Assembly: GCA_002794785.1 (NCBI GenBank)
Contig: NBBA01000001.1
Span: 2,418,001 to 2,482,000 of the forward strand
Length of the DNA: 64,000 nucleotides
Source of the DNA: Coniferiporia sulphurascens
Lineage: Eukaryota > Basidiomycota > Agaricomycetes > Hymenochaetales > Hymenochaetaceae
Direction of reading: 5' to 3'
Shown: in pieces, positions 9,503-22,700 of the stretch
Layout: each line of letters opens with the position of its first letter
Position numbering within the stretch: position 1 is the first letter of the stretch
Program-made: the position numbers and the translations under genes
The notes under the pieces: model-generated
Told to the model about the DNA's origin: nothing
Seen by the model: the letters and a program-made list of their open reading frames with translations, nothing else
Database searches by the model: none

Positions 9503-10760
9503 TGCCTGTGAGTCACAATGTACTCTAGTCAATGCTTGAAACTGATGTTGCGCGTCAGGTAAATGTCTGCACTTTTTTTTATCACCATGTTACACCGCCT
9601 ACGCAAACCGTTGACGGGTGGCTCTTTTTTCCAGAGGGATGGCGGGTTATGCGGAAGGGGCAGCCGTCAGTCTCGGATACGTATCTTTCTTTTATTGACA
9701 AGGACATGCCAAGCCCTCACCTTCACTTTTCCCGCAATATGTGTATTTAATATCAGCACCAGCTCTCGTCGTCTTTATGAAATAAGTTGGACGGCGAAAG
9801 ACCCAGAATATGGCTTTTGCTACTTGTACGTCCCCCTATGCTTGCAGAGGAACAAATGTTTGTTATTTATCATCCGCTGCGGAGAGAGCTCACAGCAGGT
9901 GTACTGTTACAACACGATTGATAAACCCTTTTTTTTACTATACAAGAGTGAGTGTCGTACTGTTGTTTCAAGCGCACGACTGTAAGTTTGTTTTTCTGGT
10001 TGATTTTCCTGTACATCGACACCACCGGGGACACTAGTGGCCCTACGGAGCTTGTGCGTCACGTCAACTAGAAATTCACAAAGTTTATCGTGGAATACCT
10101 TTGGTCGTACGACTTCCATCGCTAGTGATTTGACCTTGGAAGGCTCCCGTCAAAGCCCACTGCCAAAGCAAGTGTGTTCCAAGGGCTTCTCGTCAACTTT
10201 CCATCAGTTAATCTACACAGTAGTCTTCTCTTAATATCCATTACTTAGGCTTCCAATCTTGCGGTACAAGGGTCCTGTTTCTGCGGCGGACGTCTATTCG
10301 AAATTAAAGTCCGAACGTGCTTGATTTTGAGCATAGCCTTCTACGTCTGCTGCAGTTCCTGAAGTCCATGAGTACATTTCCTATCCTTTTTGGTCGCTGC
10401 TGAAATAAAAAAAGAACCAGGTGCCGCGTTGTGCACGTAGTTTTTATAAGGATTGAGGCAAGTGTCTTCGGGCACACATGCTTCTCCTTGAGAATAACCG
10501 CAGTTCTCCCGAATAAGCCAATGGCTCGTAGAGATGTTGACACGCCCATGCCACCTGAGCTGCATCCAAAAAAAGTCGGCCGTTGTGGGGGAGATGATAC
10601 TCTGTATCACGCTCTCGTGCATACGCACTTAAGCGACATGTGAACAGTGTATTGCCTCGTACGGCGGGTAAAGAAACCTAATACATGAGTGTTATGAAGG
10701 AAACAAGAAAATCAAACGCAACGTAAATGCCACACAATGAAAGAGGCAGACAATTGTTTT
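9503..10760. other. 1.26-kb stretch without a recognisable gene
   Basis: Lies between the 3' ends of the convergent SPF30 and RIO2 genes. Several T-tracts are present (for example near 9570 and 9930). Short open frames occur on both strands, the longest on the minus strand from about 10622 to 10341. None shows a domain, and I could not splice any into a conserved product. It may hold gene relics or unannotated UTRs. Confidence 0.5.
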
Positions 10761-12735
<1,975 letters not shown>

Positions 12736-13028
12736 TTTGACCGGACTAGTACTAAGGAGATTTAACTTGAAAGCCACCCGCAATGGACTCGGACCAGCCC
12801 GACGACGGTTCACTGATTTCCGGAAAGGGACATCGGCTTTTCCCATATATGCACGTGCCTACGCGGAAAGCATGCCTGCTTATTTTATCATATCACTTCA
12901 GCTTCTTCGTCGAATACCAGCTCCTCATAATAAAAACTCTGAGCAGTGGGTCTAACCGCGTTCTGTAACAAATCGCGTGGTCGGTATACGAGTTACAGCC
13001 ACATTAGAGTGTAGAAAGGGCACATGAA
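12736..13028. promoter_or_regulatory. Bidirectional promoter region RIO2/NAA40
   Basis: 293 bp between the divergent start codons of RIO2 and NAA40. There is no convincing TATA box; an AT-rich run lies near 12885-12945. Any transcript leaders of the two genes must lie here or overlap. Confidence 0.45.
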
Positions 13029-14030
13029 ATGGCTACTGAAGCCAATATTAGACACCCCGTAATAAGAAGAGCCAACGCGGTCAATATTGTCGCCATTCCC
13101 TACTGGTTGTACTATAACTAAAAATCTGACAGGTTCCCTCGGTAGAGATACAGCGATCCGTGCCATTAAGACAGTCCGTGAAAAATGTCGAGTGAGTATC
13201 TCCTCTTCATATCGAAAAGAAAAGAAAAACTCAGATGCGTTCAGATATTCTTTCCAAGTAAGAGTTGCTTCAGAGCTGTCCCAAACATTGCGCACCCAGA
13301 TATGGGCTATATTTGAACATAACATGGGGACTATGTAAGCAAGTGACTCAAGGTTCGTATTTCTGGTGTACCAACATAACAGCGATCCGTAGATACAAGA
13401 CAACGAATGTTTTTGAGTGGAATCCATCAGAGAAGCGAGCAGAGATGTTTGATGATCTTTCACGTTTCATACTCGTCACGCCCGCTACGGAAGTTGAGGG
13501 CGGGGACGACAGGCAAGAGCTGCTATCCTATAGTATCTTCAGATTTGAGAGGGAAGATAAAAGAAATGTCGTTTATGTGTAAGTGTGAACGTTATCGTAC
13601 TAGTAATATTCCGGCCCGATGGCGACTTAGCGTGCTTTTATAGGTATGAACTCCAGACCAACCATAGTGCTAGACGCCTGGGGCTGGGAAAAGCACTCAT
13701 CGCAAACCTTACATCGATTGGGAGGGACTTAGGAATCTCGGCGATTATGCTCACTCATTTTGCTGGTGCGTACTATGCAGTTTCTCTCCAGATGGACAGA
13801 ATAGTTTCACAGTTACTTCAGTGAACAGCGAAGCAAGGCCATTCTACGACTCACTTGGGTTAGTACTTCCCCCTCGATTCGTGGTCCTTGTACTATGTTA
13901 ATTTACATTTCCCAGGTTCAAAGTGGACAGAACGTCTCCTGACTATGAGGAAGAGGATGAGTGGACGGACGAGGAGCCTGCGGACGCCGATTATGGCTAC
14001 TCGATTCTGTCGCGTCAAATACCGGCATGA
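13029..14030 (+). CDS. NAA40: N-alpha-acetyltransferase 40 (NatD, histone H4/H2A)
   Basis: GNAT-fold enzyme that acetylates the N-terminal Ser of histones H4 and H2A. Seven exons: 13029-13079, 13133-13191, 13245-13334, 13393-13578, 13644-13765, 13822-13858 and 13916-14030, giving 219 residues. The first exon encodes MATEANIRHPVIRRANA; its donor (GTCAAT) is weak, but the 53-nt intron has a good branch site (ACTAA) and the junction keeps frame. Family features are IWAIFEHNMGT, EWNPSEKRAEMFDDLSRF, the acetyl-CoA loop RRLGLGKAL, NSEARPFYDSLGF and the C-terminal YGYSILSRQIP. Part of the gene lies in frames that look closed without splicing, so automated models may truncate the N-terminus. Confidence 0.88.
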
Positions 14031-14501
14031 CTTCTTTATATATCGTTTCGTTGATATTCAAACTAGATCCTCCCCCTTGTATATTGAATCGGACTAGTGT
14101 ATTTTAGAATAAAAGTCTACGAGCTGCGTGTAACTTGCTGCCCTCGTTGAAAGCTGGTGCTGTTAATAAATAACCGAATTTCGGTGTAATTATTGACCAT
14201 GACTAATCTATTTGGTGGTATTTAGCGGGTAAATCAAGAAGATCCACCTAAAGCTGTAAAAGAATTCGCATCGCCAGAACTTACAGCACGTACCCGCACT
14301 TGAATCTGCTTTGTTAACACAAACACGCCGCGCTCGCCTCCGCCTCGCATATATTCGACTTTAATCTCGCAACCGGCACCTAGCTTACTCTATTCTTGTT
14401 TTCTCTTTTTGTGCCAAGTCTTTGTTCGACCGTTGTTCGTCCTAGTGTTGTACTAGGCTTCCTTGCGATATCCCACTGTCCCATCTTTCCCTGTTGAAGT
14501 C
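14031..14501. promoter_or_regulatory. Intergenic region and eIF4E promoter/leader
   Basis: 471 bp between NAA40 and eIF4E. An AT-rich 3' region for NAA40 is followed by gcctcgcatatattcgac (about 14343-14360, a possible TATA element) and a long pyrimidine-rich leader (cttactctattcttgttttctctttttg, about 14382-14411). This pattern is usual upstream of strongly expressed fungal genes. Confidence 0.5.
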
Positions 14502-15688
14502 ATGGCATCCGCTTCCTCTCTCCCCGCTGCCGCGATACAAGCGTCCAAAGCGACTCTTTCTGCTGCTTTAGCGGATGGCAACATTTCGAATGGTGCAACC
14601 GACGCGTCCAAGACTCCGCCTCCGGAGGCCTCCACCGATGGAGACTTGGAGGATGGCGAAATTCAAGAAGTCGATATGGAATCGCAGGCTGAAGGTATCA
14701 GGACTGTGTTTAGCGACCCCACCAACTTCAACGTCAAAGTGAGTACATCACTCGTTGACATGTTTTTCATCCGCTAACTGGGCACTTGGTTACGTGGTTG
14801 CACTATGGTTCTTGTCCTACAGCACCCGCTCTTCTCGCCGTGGACCCTTTGGTTTGATTCGCCTTCGACGAAAGGCCGGAACCTGCCTCAAACTCCCATA
14901 ACGGCTGCTCCTCAAACACCCTTACCACAGACGCCTGGTGCTGCTGCTGCGATGGGGTGGATGGAGGATATAAAACGGGTCATTAACTTCGATAGCGTGG
15001 AAGAATTTTGGGGGTAACTATCTCGTTACGCTCGTCGATATCAGTGCGGATTGTTCTCATTATCCAATTTACTAGATTATATAACAATATTGTGCCGCCA
15101 TCGCAACTGCCGCAAAAGGCCAATTACTACCTTTTTAAGGCAAGACGGTCCACGAAGTAAACTCATTCATTAACTTACCTCGCGTCTAGGATGGGATCAT
15201 TCCTGCATGGGAAGATGATGCAAACAAAAACGGAGGAAAGTGGAGCATCCAGCTGCCGAAGGACAAGAACAGGGCGAACGTTGATAAGATGTGGTTGTAT
15301 ACGGTGAGTCCTCCACCGGGTGAGCTATCTATGAAAATGTCTAAGCTTTGCGGAAATTTTTTAGATGCTTGCTGCTATTGGTGAAACGTTCGATCCCTCC
15401 CTGACGTCCCCGGAGGAATCTTCACTACAATCACTCGTAACCGGTGTCATTGTGTCGACGCGCCCACAGTTCTACCGCATCTCCATCTGGACTCGTCTTG
15501 CTCCTTTAAGTCAGCAAGAGGACGATGCACTGCGCGGGAGAATTGAAGCCATTGGAAAACACTTCAAAATGAGCGTTCTTGGCTACAGTGAGACGCAGAA
15601 GCTAGCCGGACCGCTAGCGACCGAGGTGGAGTTCCTTTCCCATAAGGACTCGGAGAAGAAGGGCAAAACGAAGAAGATTATCGTTTGA
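14502..15688 (+). CDS. Translation initiation factor eIF4E (cap-binding)
   Basis: Binds the mRNA 5' cap and recruits eIF4G. Five exons: 14502-14738, 14823-15013, 15076-15139, 15190-15303 and 15365-15688, totalling 309 residues. Recognised by HPLFSPWTLWFDSP, FDSVEEFWGLYNNIVPPSQL, KANYYLFKDGIIPAWED, NKNGGKWSIQLP and the C-terminal region. Intron 3 (15140-15189) begins with GC instead of GT; the protein match (YLFK|DGIIPAWED) fixes this junction. The protein is about 90 residues longer than yeast or human eIF4E. It has a roughly 78-residue acidic Ser/Ala-rich N-terminus and a Thr/Pro/Ala insert (PQTPITAAPQTPLPQTPG) after the first conserved Trp segment. Confidence 0.93.
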
Positions 15689-15945
15689 TAACTAAGCCGT
15701 AATCTACTGATGATGTACACTAATGGGTGTTACGGTCCAGTCCTGACTTCCATACATATTTCTGTAATGGCTATGAAAGATGCGTGTGTTGTGCTGCCCA
15801 GAACGTGTGGGAACAACACACCATATATACTCACGGTCATCATCGGCATGACGCATCGCCTCGCTTGCGGAAGCGACTCCTCAGGCTGCTGCGGCTCAAG
15901 TCGACTTGCAGCCCTTGAGCCCACCATCAGTATTCGACTACCATC

Positions 15946-17793
15946 ATGTCGAGCTTCCTCTCCTCGTTAGCCAACAAGGCGCAGACTGCTTTTGAGGGAT
16001 CCCCTCTCGCAGGCCAGGTCTCCCAGCTTCAGTCTAAACTGCAGTCTCATGGCAGCTCCGCTGAGCACCCAACGGCTAACGAGGCTGCCGCACAGGGCGG
16101 ACTCGGTGCCAGGTCAAACACACTCGGGAGTATCACCCACCAATTTAAGACTCTCCAAATGCAGTATTCGTGAGTGTTACACTCAAAGGATGCGCCTTTG
16201 TTCGCCCATTTACCGGATCCGATGTGATAGCTCTGTGGGTCCCGTTCAGCGTGTCATCACGATGCAGAAGAGCGTTTGTCTCGACTTCAACAGCGTATGC
16301 AAAGACGCAAAATCCCAAAGCAAAGAGCTCTACATGTGGGGGCAGAACGAAAATGAAGACATAAAAGATGGTGCGAATGGAGGCACTTCATTATGTCCGA
16401 TTATCATATTTGCTTATATGCGCTGTTACATGTAGTGACGGATCGACTGGCATATCTGAGTTTCGTTCAGGGGGCCTTGTCCGGAACACTCTCATCTGAG
16501 TTGGATGCCTCTCGGGCGTCACTGAAAGTTCTCCGCAATGCTGAAAATGCCCTTGAACCCAAGCGCAACGCGCGGATCAGTCTCCAGAACCAGATCGCAA
16601 GGCTGGAGCATGAACAGCAGAAGGGATCCGATAAGAGAATAGCTGATTTAAAACGTCAGCTTCGGAAGGCTGAAGAGGACGATTCTACGGCAGAAAAAGA
16701 GCTCGAAATCCTCAAGAGGAGGGCTGTTATCGATTCCGAAAGATCTAAATGGGCAGCCCTCAGAGAGGTAAGGATAATATACATACGAAAAGTTTATGCC
16801 TTTTTATTTACTGTCGTTTAGTACGGAGAAAAGCTTGTTCTCCTCGCCGAAGCATCAACTTCAATCGTTTCTGCTTTGCCTGCCATTCCCCCCTCAACTG
16901 AACAACCTTATACGGGAGCTCGATCCACAGCTGCGACACGCGCGTCGCTGCAGCGTGCTCTTGACGATTACAAGCCTGGAAGCCTCAGTCATTCCTTCCA
17001 GCCATCTGTTTCCGACCTCAACAGGTCCGATTCTCGAAGCTTCGGCGTCACACATGCATCTGAACTTTCGAGCATGACTCCTCCAGCTGTTTCTGACACT
17101 ACCCCGGCTATTGGATCTGCTCAGACATCTTCGCCCGGAAACACTGCGGGACTTGCCAAAACTCCAGAACCTATCTCGACCAAGTCACCATCTGCGCCGG
17201 CCGAGAAAGAATTAAGTCCGTCGGCGGCAACGGCTCCTGCCCGAGCATCACCTCCAGTAAATCCTGCAGCACTCAATAATTCCCCAGCGCCTATCGTCAA
17301 TAGAGCTCCTCCCCCTAATGAAGTTCAGGGCTCGTTTGATCCAACAATAAACTCCTCTGTTGCCGTTCCGGTGCCCACCGTTGCGGAGACCGGTGTTCCA
17401 GTCTTTGCAAGCGCAGGCGGACCAGGTCCGTCAAGTGGATCGCTCAAGGACCCAAAGTCAGATGGCATCAATTCTTCCACGCCTCCACAATTCGGAGCAA
17501 GCACAGCAGTAGAGAAGGGGAAAGGCATCGATGTAGGCGCAAACCCGGGCTCCACGAAACTGGAGAGTGCAGAAGAAGAGAAAGCAAGGCTACAGCGCGA
17601 GGAGCGTGAACGCCTCTTGCACGGCTCCGCGGTGACTCAGAAATACGAAAGCGCTGAGGAAGAGAAGAGCAGGCTTGAGAGAGAAGAGAGGGAGAGGCTT
17701 CTGAACGAGGGTAACTTCAAGCAGGGAGGATCTGGAGGTCCAAGCGGAAAGGACGAGGAGGATGACTCTACACCTCCTCCGTACGAGGGTTGA
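15946..17793 (+). CDS. PIL1: Eisosome component PIL1/LSP1 (BAR domain)
   Basis: BAR-domain protein that shapes plasma-membrane furrows (eisosomes). Four exons: 15946-16169, 16231-16370, 16436-16767 and 16822-17793, giving 555 residues. The N-terminus is MSSFLSSLANKAQTAF. Exon 2 holds the conserved SQSKELYMWGQNENEDIKD. Exon 3 holds DRLAYLSFVQGALSGTL, RNARISLQNQIARLEHEQQK and ADLKRQLRKAEEDD. Exon 4 begins YGEKLVLLAEAS and ends the BAR region at LQRALDDYKPG. The remaining 260 or so residues are a Pro/Ser/Ala-rich tail that ends with a duplicated charged motif (about 17560-17709). Exon 2 is short and lies in a frame without a long ORF; the family match supports it. Confidence 0.94.
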
Positions 17794-18158
17794 CGATATT
17801 TGTGGATAAGTATAATTGGTTGCTTTATGTGTACGGAATACGTGTGGGAAATTGTGTAGTGAACTTTGTAAATGTATAAGGAAAGTACTTGCATTTTTTC
17901 GGACAAAATAACAAAAACCGCAGACCAAAATACGTTGTTTGGAGTTATTTTGCCGAATTACTTAAATGGGTTATCAGATTACGAGTCGTCTCGGCCGGAC
18001 GTCTCGAAAGATTATTCACGAGTGTACACGATTCGTTCATTCCTTCACTCCCCACTCACTCCTCCTTTCCTCCTTGTCCTCATCCACCCCCTACAGACTC
18101 GATAACGACAGCCACGACCATTTGGTAGAGTCATCGGCCTGCCGTACTGGTCGTCGGC
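17794..18158. promoter_or_regulatory. Intergenic region, MTM1-like promoter
   Basis: 365 bp. The first 150 bp are AT-rich 3' sequence of PIL1. The last 130 bp are pyrimidine-rich (cattccttcactccccactcactcctcctttcc), a typical leader before the carrier start at 18159. Confidence 0.4.
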
Positions 18159-19357
18159 ATGGAGCCGTTCAATGCCAAGCTCATAGCGGCTGCCACTGGA
18201 TCGGCCCTGACTGCTCTCACTAGTGAGTGCCAGTTTTTGTGAATATGTTCGTGTTAGTGTCTAAAAAAGCACAACCTTTTCAAAGTGACGCCCTTCGACG
18301 TTGTGAAAACTAGGTTACAGACGCAGCGTCCCTCAAGGGGTCCAACATTTCCCAAGCCGCAAACCCCACAGGCATGTTGTCAGCCAAACAACGCCATAGG
18401 CTGCGTGCGTAATATGTCTTCATACGCCCGACAGCTTCCACAGGAAGTTGTATGCATATGGGACCATGGTATGATGAGGACGGAGAGAGTGAATGGTTTC
18501 TGGGATGCTGTGCGTCATGTCTTTAAAGCGGAGGGTCTCTGGGGGCTATGGAAGGGAGCGGGGACAACACTGTATGCTTTTTCATGATCATAAGTCTTGT
18601 TACTTACTGAATTGCCATATAAGCTTGATCGGTGTGCCTTCTTCGACCTGCTACATGCTGACGTACGACCACTTCCTTCGAGTGGTGTTACCTCCCATAT
18701 CACCCTGGCCGGGTTTAACACCTTTATTCGCCGGCGTCATCTCGCGAAGTCTGGTATCAACGCTGGCGACTCCTTTGGAACTCGTTCGCACAAATCTCCA
18801 GTCAACTCCACCCTCCCCCGGTAATCCGCATACGCTTCGTTCTGTCTTGACAACTATACGAGGAGTTGCAGAAGCACACGGTTTACGTTCTCTATGGCGT
18901 GGGCTTGGACCCACTCTCTGGCGCGACGTGCCATTTAGCGGTATATACTGGGCGAGCTACGAGCGACTCAAGCATTCGCTAGAGAGGAGAGGCTACGATG
19001 GGCTTTCAGTAGCGTTTGTTAGTGGCGCGGCAAGTGGCACGACGGCCGCGCTAATCACATCTCCGTTCGATACCATCAAGACCCGTAGACAAGCACTCGT
19101 CATGACCCCTATATCTGGAGGCACCGGCCAGGCACACGCCTCGCTGTTGGCTTCTACACGGAATTTAATTCGAACAGAAGGTTTTCCTGTGTTGTACGCT
19201 GGGCTCACGCCCCGGATCGCCAAGATTGCCCCGGCATGCGGTATTATGATTTCTTGCTTTGAGGTGAATATCATGCTTCACATCTCCCCCTTCAGCCACT
19301 AATCGATTTTTTAAACAGGGTATTGGAAAGTTTTTGGCTAAGCCGGTAGAGGAGTAG
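18159..19357 (+). CDS. Mitochondrial carrier, MTM1/SLC25A39-40 type
   Basis: Inner-membrane carrier of the Mtm1/SLC25A39 branch, linked to mitochondrial glutathione import and Fe-S/Mn homeostasis. Four exons: 18159-18222, 18286-18571, 18624-19263 and 19319-19357, giving 342 residues. Three carrier signatures are visible: MTPFDVVKTRLQTQ in repeat 1, STLATPLELVRTNLQ in repeat 2 and ALITSPFDTIKTRRQ in repeat 3. Matching repeat ends are GLWGLWKGAGTTL, GLRSLWRGLGPTLWRDVPFSGIYW and GFPVLYAGLTPRIAKIAPACGIM. After the first signature there is a long loop with several cysteines (QACCQPNNAIGC ... EVVC), a mark of this branch. The position within the SLC25 family is by this loop and the signatures. Confidence 0.88.
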
Positions 19358-19743
19358 ACCGTAATGATATATCCCGATTCCCCACCGACACGACAATGGC
19401 ATCGAAACACGGAGAACGTTTGCATTTATTTTATTACTCACATGTAGACCAGACATAGATATTTAGTTGTGCATGCATAATACTGTCCCTAGCTGGCGGG
19501 CGAGCCTTTGTTTTCATTTTTTTTTGTTCAATACAAGGGGCGTCTAAGGAGAGAAAAAGAAAAAAAGAGGTGGTACTCGACCGGCCCTTGAGCGGCCTCT
19601 TCTGAGGTCCAGTGGGGCACAGCGTTTCCGGTTCTTGACAACCGACCTTTGCCTTGTGTAAATTTGTGCACAGTCGTCCTCAGCTCGCAAGCTCTTCTAC
19701 TTACAGCGACCAAGTTGCTCGTAAATCGCCTCAATTTTACAAA
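19358..19743. promoter_or_regulatory. Intergenic region, GYF gene promoter/leader
   Basis: 386 bp. It holds AT-rich 3' sequence of the carrier gene, a T9 run near 19518 and a purine tract (ggagagaaaaagaaaaaaagagg, about 19549-19571). No ORF of interest. Confidence 0.4.
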
Positions 19744-22700
19744 ATGACTACCACTACCATGCATTTTGGGCCAGAGTGGATGCGTGCAAAACAGCCTGCG
19801 TCTGTGCGGACCACTACATCGTCCTCTCCTCCCCCCGTCTCTGCTAGTCTCGGCATGCCCGCTCCGCCTGGCGCTTCCTCGTATTCCGCCCTGGTTACAC
19901 CAGCTGCAGCTGCTGTCCAGACGAAGCGGGATATAGCCTACCCATTCAAGTACACGCGGGACGAGATGCTTCAAGTCTGGAAAGACGGTGGAGGCGGAGG
20001 AATGCTGCCCATCGAAGTGGAACAGTGGGAGGGTGTGGTGCGAGTGACGGCCGGCGAGCCCGCCTGTTTGCGTGAGCTCAGCGAGACAGAAAAGAAGGTA
20101 TCCACGATTTTTTTTGCACGTTGCACTTCACGGCATGCTGACCGCTTGCACTCCTAGCTCTACGCGTCTTCGCTGAACTCGGAGCTTCGGCGCCGCCAGT
20201 CGTTGGATTACTCGGTCCAAGGTGAAAGGTCTAAACTTCATCACCTTGGGTCCAACCACGGCGGGGCACTTAGCAATGGCTTGAGCACCACAATGGGAAG
20301 GCGAAGACGTGGAGACAGCTCCGGTGCTGGTGCGTGTCTTTGTCCTGTTCACTGTTCACTTCTATACGTATTGCGTTTCAAGATCAACCGCCCCTCTCCC
20401 TTCCACGTAAATCATCATGGTCTAGTGTTCCCGGTAGTTTAACGTCGCCTGCCCTTCCATCCCCACGAATGCGTTTAGGCGCGGGGAACGGGTTCGATGG
20501 TGTTCTTCCTGGCAGCGATAATGGGTGGGGTGGGGGGAAGCGACGCATGTCATCAGGGCAACCGTTTACGTCCCGATTGGACGAGGAGGCAGAGGATCGA
20601 GGGAAGCCGGGTGCATTTGAGATAAAGGAGGAGGACGAAATGACCAGTCCATCGTCGGGTGACTCTCCTTCGAGTTCCGCCCCTTTCGTAGACGTGCCGA
20701 CCGATCCTACCTCGGACGTGAATGGGTTAACGCATATTGTCGGCGAGCTTACTTTGGATGCTAAATCAACTGATTATCGGGATCCAACGTCAGGAAACGT
20801 CAATGGGATTGATTCCGATGCTATCCATATGGATTCTCCGGATTTAGCGAAGGTACAATGGTCGTACATTGATCTAAAGGGTGACCTGCAAGGTAGGAAC
20901 GTTTCCTGAAGAATAGTCGTGCAAGGGCATTAACGGCTGTGTTTGAAAGGCCCATTCCCCGGGGAGACTATGCAATTTTGGCATGATCAAAACTATTTCT
21001 TTACGGATGGTCTCATGATGAAAAGGACTAATATTGATGCAGAATTTATGCCACTCGCTGACATTAAACGACGTGCACAAGGAGAGCGTATATTTTTGTC
21101 GCCTATTATCGACGTCGTCCCTCCTCCTCCAGGTCTTGGTCATATATCCTCTGGATCTGGCTTGAATCCCGTATTTCATCGGGTAAACGCTCTGGACTCT
21201 CCCCGCCAACCGACTCCTCAGAATTATATCAGAAGCAGCACTTTGGATTCACACCTCAACACTAGCTCGACTGCGTCTGGTTCCCCGTCTTCTTCATACG
21301 GAGGTAATTTTGGTCGCCCATCTATATCCCCAGACCATATAGCGGTTGGAAACCGTCTACCAAATCAACGCTTCGCTGCGGATATTTCTTCGAATGGCCG
21401 GCTGAGTACAGGCAGTTTCTCTTCAAACAGTAGCCCTGCAATGCCGCATGCCGCTCGTCATGTTTACAATGATGGCATACAACCGAACCGAACGTCCTCT
21501 TATGATGCACAGACAAACGTACCTTGGCAGGCTCCCCAAAATGGTGACATGCGAGCATGGGGTGGCCCGTCAGAGGCAGCCCAGAAGCAGAATCAGATGG
21601 GCCGGCTTGAACCCCTTGTTGGAATTTCTCCCAGCGGGCATCCGACCTTCATGCGGGAGCCCCCTTACGCCACATCTATGGGCCACGCTCCTGTAGATCC
21701 TTTCGTATTACCACCAGGTCCCATGCACAGGTTTTATGAACAGCCAGAACAGTCCGATTTCTTAGGTCGGAACCTGGTGCAGCGAAATGATCACGGCCTA
21801 CCAAGCGACGGTAAGTCATACTCTTGATCAGGATGATTCCTTTTCTCATTCGACTCCTTCCAAAGGGTCCCAACAAATTTCTGTTGATCCTGCTTCTAAG
21901 TTCGTTGGTGCACCGCAATTGCCTCAGCTACCTTCCGGTTTTTCTCGCGATCTTGACCAAGTACCTAGCCCCATTGTCCCTTCGCATTCCGCTGGGCATG
22001 TGCAACCGCAATTACTGACTCGCCAGGTCCCTTTATCACCTTGGAATGTCCCCCAAGGCCAAGAACCTCAGCGACCGCGGCCATTTGACGCTGATCGCCC
22101 GACATCAAGCAATACTTTTGTGGCCTCTACTGTAACCGCACCACAGCGCTCAGCTTGGGACAAGCCTCAAGTTGAGCTACAATCTCGGGCAACAAAAAAT
22201 CCTTGGATATTAAATCAAGAAGCAAGTGTTCCCGATAATTTAGGACAACTCGTGGAGGAGTCGCAGAGCCTTACGACCGCAAATGTGAACCAGCATAATG
22301 AACAGCATGGATCTCTTGGTTCTCGAAAGCCTAACGGGCCTGCGACTGCTGAAATTAATGGAGCAACGCGTGTTGCCCCGGCCACCGTTGTACAGCCAAT
22401 TACTGCCGAGACAGCCATTCAGCTGCCCTCTTCAAAATCGAAAGGAAACGCTACAGTGTCAACGGCACCGGTTGAGCAGGCCCAGCCCGCAAGCGTCGCA
22501 GCCGTCCCTAAACCCTCCATTGCATCTCCTTCTCAGAAGTCGCCTTGGGCCACAGACGAGGATACGAAATCTAAGCAGTCTGCGGCACCGATGGGACTTC
22601 GCGAAATCCAAGAGGCTGAGAAAAGGAAACAAGAGGCCCGGAAGGCTGCGGAGAAGGAGCGCGAGCGTGCAGTGCGTGCGGCCACCGCTGTCTCGCCGGG

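Noticed and set aside
9563..9985. 140-codon plus-strand frame after SPF30
   Set aside because: Starts in the SPF30 3' region, has no domain and an unlikely composition; treated as chance.
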